Positions 56,501 to 64,000 of a stretch of 64,000 nucleotides of DNA are shown piece by piece. Position numbers and translations under genes: made by a program. The stretch covers positions 18,842,878 to 18,906,877 of the forward strand of contig NC_135174.1 of the NCBI RefSeq assembly GCF_041146795.1. The letters are read 5' to 3'. Under the pieces are notes generated by a model. The model worked only from the letters and a program-made list of their open reading frames with translations. It had not been told where the DNA came from and ran no database searches. Position 1 is the first letter of the stretch, and each line of letters opens with the position of its first letter. Source of the stretch: Maylandia zebra (taxonomy: Eukaryota > Chordata > Actinopteri > Cichliformes > Cichlidae).

Positions 56501-58223
56501 TTATTTTTGGCTTGCGTTGACCACTGATGAGCTCTCTGTCACGATCACTTTTTGATTGATGAGCGTTTTGAATCCTGTTCAGTTTTTTGTTAACACTGGT
56601 ATGTAGTGAGTCACACAACTGGCAGCAAGTTACTTATTTTGTCATGTTAACTTGTTTTGCATTCAGAGGAGAATGACCAGAGTGCTGTCATGTCAATATG
56701 GACTCTGCACAACACAAGAATTTAGTATACTGACATTCAACAAGATGTTTTCCTGTCAGTGTTAAACTGTATGTTGTGTAAAACTGTGCAATAATGAGTG
56801 TCTTTTCCACTTTTAGATATTCTAAGTGAAGATAAAACCATCAACAGGCGTGCTTTAGGAAGAAAAGTCTTTGGAAATCAGGTAGTATGGATAATATTTA
56901 TTTATTGGATAATATTTTAGCACTTTGCAGAATTGCAGGTAACGTGTCAGGTTTCTCTCAGAAACTTACCAGAGATGTTTTTGTTTTTTGTTTTTTTCCC
57001 CCCAACAGGTGCGATTAAAAGCCCTAACAGACATTGTGTGGCCTGAAATTGCACTTCTAGTGCAAAAGAGAATCAACCAAGCCAGAGACGAAGGTATAGT
57101 ATGAAATTAAATGTAATAACTGACAACTAAACATTGTTGCCGTGCGTTCATTTCTTAAATATAAATGCATTTAGGGGGCATTTTACTTTTTTTGGTAGTT
57201 CATCAGATACCTACAGAATGTCAATAATCATTTAATTGGCCTTGCAAATATGATGCTGTTTTTTCATCTGTTAATTTTTAACAGGGGTTGTGATTAATTC
57301 AACTGAGTGACAATTGGACTTTTTAGTAATCAGTAAATCCTGACAAGTTACATCTGCACTGTAAGGATTAGTGGAAAGATTGTGTACTTGTTCAAATATT
57401 TAAGCTTTGTAAATTCTTAAACAAGTGAACTTGTGAGCGAGTAAAAACTTATTTTTGAAACTCGGTAAATGGCTGAAATAGCTGAGTGTAGTGAACATTT
57501 AAAGTGGGGAAGCATATTTCTCCTTCCTGTTTTGTTGTAGTTTCTAAAGTTAATGTGATTCTTTGCAGATAAGCAGGTGTGTGTGGTGGATGCAGCAGTT
57601 CTTCTGGAGGCCAAATGGCAAAACTTGGTCCACGAGGTCTGGGTCACCATCATCCCAGAGGAGGAGGTAATGAAATTGTCCTCTGCAAAGTTTTCTTTGC
57701 AGTTCGTCACATCTGTGTTTTGTTTCTATAACTCCTACAAATCCTAAAGCCAAATTTTTAATTGAAGGTAAATATTTTTATTGTGTAAGGCCTGTTTTTT
57801 AAAAAACAAAACTGATATACTGTTTTCTTTAATATATCCACTGGGGGGTGCCAAAGTATAATTTGAAAACTCCACCTAACACGTCTCCCCCCTTCTCTTA
57901 ATTCCCATCTTTTCTCAGGCGGTGTTGAGGATAACAGAGCGTGATGGGGTCACCACAGAAGATGCCCTTCGCAGGCTGCAGAGCCAGTGGTCCAACAGCA
58001 AACAAGTAGAGCATGCTAATGTGGTACTCAGCACACTGTGGGAGCCAGAGGTCACTCGGAAGCAGGTTAAACACACCTTATCCTTTCAGGATGAAGTCCA
58101 CGTGACTGCTTTATGAGAAAAACAGATTTTGCATTAATTTTTACTCCTCTTCTCATTTAAAAGGTGCTGAAAGCTTGGAATCTTCTTCAGAAGAGAATTC
58201 AGCAGAAGCATGAAGGACATTAG
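52911..58223 (+). CDS. coasy: coasy, bifunctional coenzyme A synthase (PPAT + dephospho-CoA kinase)
   Basis: Encodes CoA synthase, which performs the last two steps of CoA synthesis: 4'-phosphopantetheine adenylyltransferase, then dephospho-CoA kinase. It is known from mitochondria. Exons: 52911-53592, 53679-53893, 54701-54832, 56062-56251, 56817-56881, 57009-57093, 57569-57666, 57919-58065, 58164-58223. They join in phase to 557 residues (human 564). The N terminus reads [15 protein letters not shown], like human MAVFRSGLLVLTTPL. The adenylyltransferase motif [11 protein letters not shown] is at about 191-201. The kinase P-loop GGSGSGKS is at about 359-366, followed by the partner block [20 protein letters not shown]. 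No frameshift is seen. An in-frame GTG 18 bases upstream is ignored because the ATG fits the family. Confidence 0.97.
53679..53893 (+). CDS. coasy: coasy coding exon 2 (PPAT)
   Basis: Reads [20 protein letters not shown] through [20 protein letters not shown], the adenylyltransferase core; acceptor GGTTTCAG, donor GTAAGT. Confidence 0.96.
54120..54480 (-). mobile_element. Tc1/mariner-like fragment
   Basis: Text such as AGCTTCAGGCTGAATATTTG and TAGGGTTAAAGTCTGGGCTTTGG matches in outline the minus-strand transposase region of a common fish Tc1 family. No open frame is left. It lies in coasy intron 3. Confidence 0.5.
54701..54832 (+). CDS. coasy: coasy coding exon 3 (PPAT end / linker)
   Basis: 44 codons, [20 protein letters not shown] then [20 protein letters not shown], matching human KVSSSSFRQRMLGNLLRPP. 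Donor GTAGGT. Confidence 0.96.
55491..55870. mobile_element. MITE with long terminal inverted repeats
   Basis: The element begins GATCTGATATCCTCGTGTTG and ends with its exact reverse complement. The inverted arms run roughly 110 bases with about 90% identity by eye, covering the AAGTGACCAATCA and GTGACGT blocks. It is about 380 bp, has no transposase, and lies in coasy intron 4. The family was not recognised. Confidence 0.85.
56062..56251 (+). CDS. coasy: coasy coding exon 4 (DPCK P-loop)
   Basis: Encodes [16 protein letters not shown], the Walker A of dephospho-CoA kinase, and [20 protein letters not shown]. Donor G|GTAGGG. Confidence 0.96.
56467..56507. repeat. (TTTA)n microsatellite
   Basis: About eight to nine TTTA units in coasy intron 5. 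Confidence 0.9.
56817..56881 (+). CDS. coasy: coasy coding exon 5
   Basis: Completes [20 protein letters not shown] and NQ. The INRRALG block is typical of dephospho-CoA kinases. Donor GTAGTA. Confidence 0.95.
57009..57093 (+). CDS. coasy: coasy coding exon 6
   Basis: Reads [20 protein letters not shown] then RINQARDE; acceptor CCAACAG, donor G|GTATAG. Confidence 0.95.
57569..57666 (+). CDS. coasy: coasy coding exon 7
   Basis: Reads [20 protein letters not shown] then [13 protein letters not shown], the conserved kinase core. Donor GTAATG. Confidence 0.96.
57919..58065 (+). CDS. coasy: coasy coding exon 8
   Basis: 49 codons: [20 protein letters not shown] then [20 protein letters not shown] and WEPEVTRKQ. 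Donor CAG|GTTAAA. Confidence 0.96.
58164..58223 (+). CDS. coasy: coasy last coding exon
   Basis: [23 protein letters not shown], matching human VEKAWALLQKRI; TAG at 58221-58223. Confidence 0.95.
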   Translation: MLKAWNLLQKRIQQKHEGH

Positions 58224-58531
58224 AATCATATTCGAGGTCTCTACGTCACATCAGCTGTGACTTTGTAAGCATGTGCCAGGCCAGAGACATGTGGACAAAT
58301 GGTCCTCGTAAGGAATACGCTGCCTTAGAAAGGAGTGTGGGTGGTCACAGGGAAAACCCAAGAAGCTCCCTCACTTCTTTGACCAAGACTCAGTGCCTGA
58401 TTGAGTATCCACAGGTTTTTAAACTCTAGTTTTATTTCAGTGATGCTTACTTTAAAGATGTAAAGACTCCACAAACACTAACAGACGGCTTCTGGAATTT
58501 TTAGTCTAAAATTCCTGTTTGGGATTATTAT

Positions 58532-58642
58532 TAGACTGTGATGTGCAGATGGTATGAAGGCGCCCTCCACACTATCACAGCACCAGCCTGATGTATTGAT
58601 ACAAAACGGGATGGATCAATACTTTCATGTGGTTTACTATCA
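58532..58642 (-). mobile_element. Transposon-derived 111-bp segment (copy 1)
   Basis: Nearly identical (two mismatches seen) to 62,033-62,143. Its minus strand reads DPSRFVSIHQAGAVIVWR, a Tc1-like transposase piece (canonical GGVMVWG). It sits in the presumed coasy 3' UTR, with unrelated flanks. Confidence 0.75.
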
Positions 58643-59009
58643 ATTATTATCAAACACTTGTTGTTAGGTGTGATCTTAACTGATGGCCTCTTTTCATCCC
58701 AAATTTTATTTGTTTTAATTGACCGGCATGGTTTACCGATACACCGACTGCAATCTTGCATTAGTCTTTCTCAGCAAATTCAAAAAATTTGGGGCACTTC
58801 AGCTGACACTTTGCAGGATTTGTCCACTTTCTATTAATTTTTATTTTGTTTCCTTTTTTTCTTTAAAGAACAATGAAACATAAGGGGAAATGAGTTAATG
58901 ATACTATGTAACTGTAACTGTTTTCTGTCCATGTTATTAAATTATTCATCTTTGAGGTTTTGTATATTTAGGAATTTTTGTCAATCTGAAGAGCAATTAT
59001 ATTTAGTGA

Positions 59010-59015
59010 AATAAA
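59010..59015 (+). terminator. Candidate coasy polyadenylation signal
   Basis: AATAAA in AGTGAAATAAATACAATGGG, about 0.8 kb past the stop. ATTAAA near 58937 is an alternative. Confidence 0.35.
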
Positions 59016-59335
59016 TACAATGGGCACTATAAACATTTCTGATGTAAACCTGAAGGATTGCTGTGCAGACTGGTGAAGGAGGACATCTGAAATGCATAGG
59101 ACTACACATTTGGTCTCAGTGGGGGAAGCAAGGTTATAGAAGCTTGTTTCAGCCATTTCTTTTCACCCTTAAGCCTCCAGGAAGCAGTAAAGTTGACATT
59201 TTAATAATAACTAATGGCTGTAAATGTGCATTTAAATAACAAATAAATACTTTGCTGTTTTAGGAACACTACGTATTACATGGCTTGTTCTGTGATGTCA
59301 GAGAAAATGTATATTTTAATTTAGTTTTAGATGTC

Positions 59336-60233
59336 TTTACTTTTTTGACTGCTATATAAATTTGCATAAAACAGTAAATGAAATGTTATCAACCCATAAC
59401 AAATCTCTCAATTTTCAAGGTGTAGGTTTTAAAGCTCTTGTCACACACAGACACTTGCATCAATACCAATTAGACAACATTTAAGCTAGCTGCCGAATGC
59501 TGTACAGATTCCCTCTGGCAGATCTGGCATAGATAAAGGATATCTACAGGGTGTACTGTTGGTTGCACGTTTTGGCATCTGTAGGTCAGTAACTACCTGA
59601 TGATTGTTGCTTTTGCTTCCAATGTAAGGGGAGGTATTGTGGCGCACATTGTCGTTTTGGGCAGACCACTGCCATTGGGGAGTGCCAGGAGGAAGGTGTG
59701 TTGGTCTGCAAGAATATTTTGGGTAGGTATGAGTAAAAGTAGCTACATGAAAGCCAAGACCAACATCTTCCTATCAGAACATTGGTTTGTAACATAATCG
59801 ACGTCGAACACTTTAATGGTGGATAATAAATGCATACATCCTTTGAATGTGAAAAACTTTCATGAGTTATTTTAGAACATTTATTTTTGAGAAAGTCAGC
59901 TTTTTAAAATCTTCAGTGTTTAATACATCTTACACAGCTAAATATTGTTTAAATGTACACTTTTTTTTTTTTAAATGTGATTACAGTCACAGGAGAAAGA
60001 CATAAACAACCTATCAGTACAACACCTTGTGCATTAGTAGCTGAACACATAAATACAGATTTTCTGAGTGGACTACTAACTACTTTGGCATCTGTACTAA
60101 CCTTATCCAGCAGACAAGGTAACACACGTGTATTTGCGTTGAAATTACGTGAAATCAGGAGTTTGTGACTGTCCATTCATATACCGACAAGACAAAAATT
60201 CAGCTTGGTCCTTTTTGCAATGAAGAAAAGTTG
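59336..60233 (-). other. mylk-family 3' UTR/spacer
   Basis: Downstream of the minus-strand stop. A possible AATAAA (minus) lies at 59880-59885. Nothing else recognised. Confidence 0.45.

Positions 60234-64000
<3,767 letters not shown>

Larger units (their letters stand above)
58224..59330 (+). other. coasy 3' UTR and convergent spacer
   Basis: No coding exon. Candidate poly-A signals are ATTAAA near 58937 and AATAAA at 59010-59015. The segment holds a 111-base transposon-derived copy (58,532-58,642). The opposing gene's stop is at 60,234, so the two 3' ends face each other over 2.0 kb. Confidence 0.5.

Overview
The window is vertebrate nuclear DNA, almost certainly from a teleost fish. Evidence: spliced genes with GT-AG introns, gene order vti1a-zdhhc6 as in other vertebrates, abundant decayed Tc1/mariner, piggyBac, LINE and tRNA-SINE copies, and long dinucleotide microsatellites. 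There are no bacterial operons, CRISPR arrays or phage genes. Four protein-coding genes are supported, two of them cut by the window edges. I rebuilt all coding exons by hand from splice sites, reading-phase continuity and remembered family sequence; no alignment was run.

Region 1-40,783 (minus strand) is vti1a, a vesicle SNARE. Coding exons 1-5 lie here, giving the first 142 residues; the C-terminal SNARE helix and membrane anchor lie beyond the left edge. Its introns fill about 40 kb and hold microsatellites, a copia-like fragment, a tRNA-derived SINE, a repeat with GTATCGAT-like ends, a LINE reverse-transcriptase remnant, and several non-repetitive blocks with TCF/LEF, GATA, POU, RFX or CTCF-like motifs. 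The blocks are candidate enhancers, by inference only.

About 40.8-41.3 kb is the divergent promoter between vti1a and zdhhc6. zdhhc6 (plus strand, coding 43,662-47,547, 10 coding exons, 411 residues) is an ER palmitoyltransferase with an intact DHHC motif, conserved SH3-domain cysteines and a C-terminal KKVN ER-retrieval signal. A 1.4-kb decayed Tc1-like transposon lies upstream of its coding exons.

49.2-58.2 kb is coasy (plus strand, 557 residues), the bifunctional last two steps of coenzyme A synthesis. It has a non-coding first exon under an E-box/CCAAT promoter, a dead piggyBac copy in intron 1, a Tc1 fragment in intron 3 and a long-inverted-repeat MITE in intron 4.

60.2-64.0 kb (minus strand) is the 3' end of a myosin-light-chain-kinase gene: kinase domain, calmodulin-binding segment and terminal Ig domain. 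It converges on coasy. The four genes act in separate pathways (membrane fusion, protein palmitoylation, CoA synthesis, contractility) and show no sign of acting together. I found no convincing new biological system. The most unusual items are the 380-bp MITE, a 111-bp near-identical duplicated transposon segment shared by the coasy 3' region and a mylk intron, and the motif-bearing intronic blocks.
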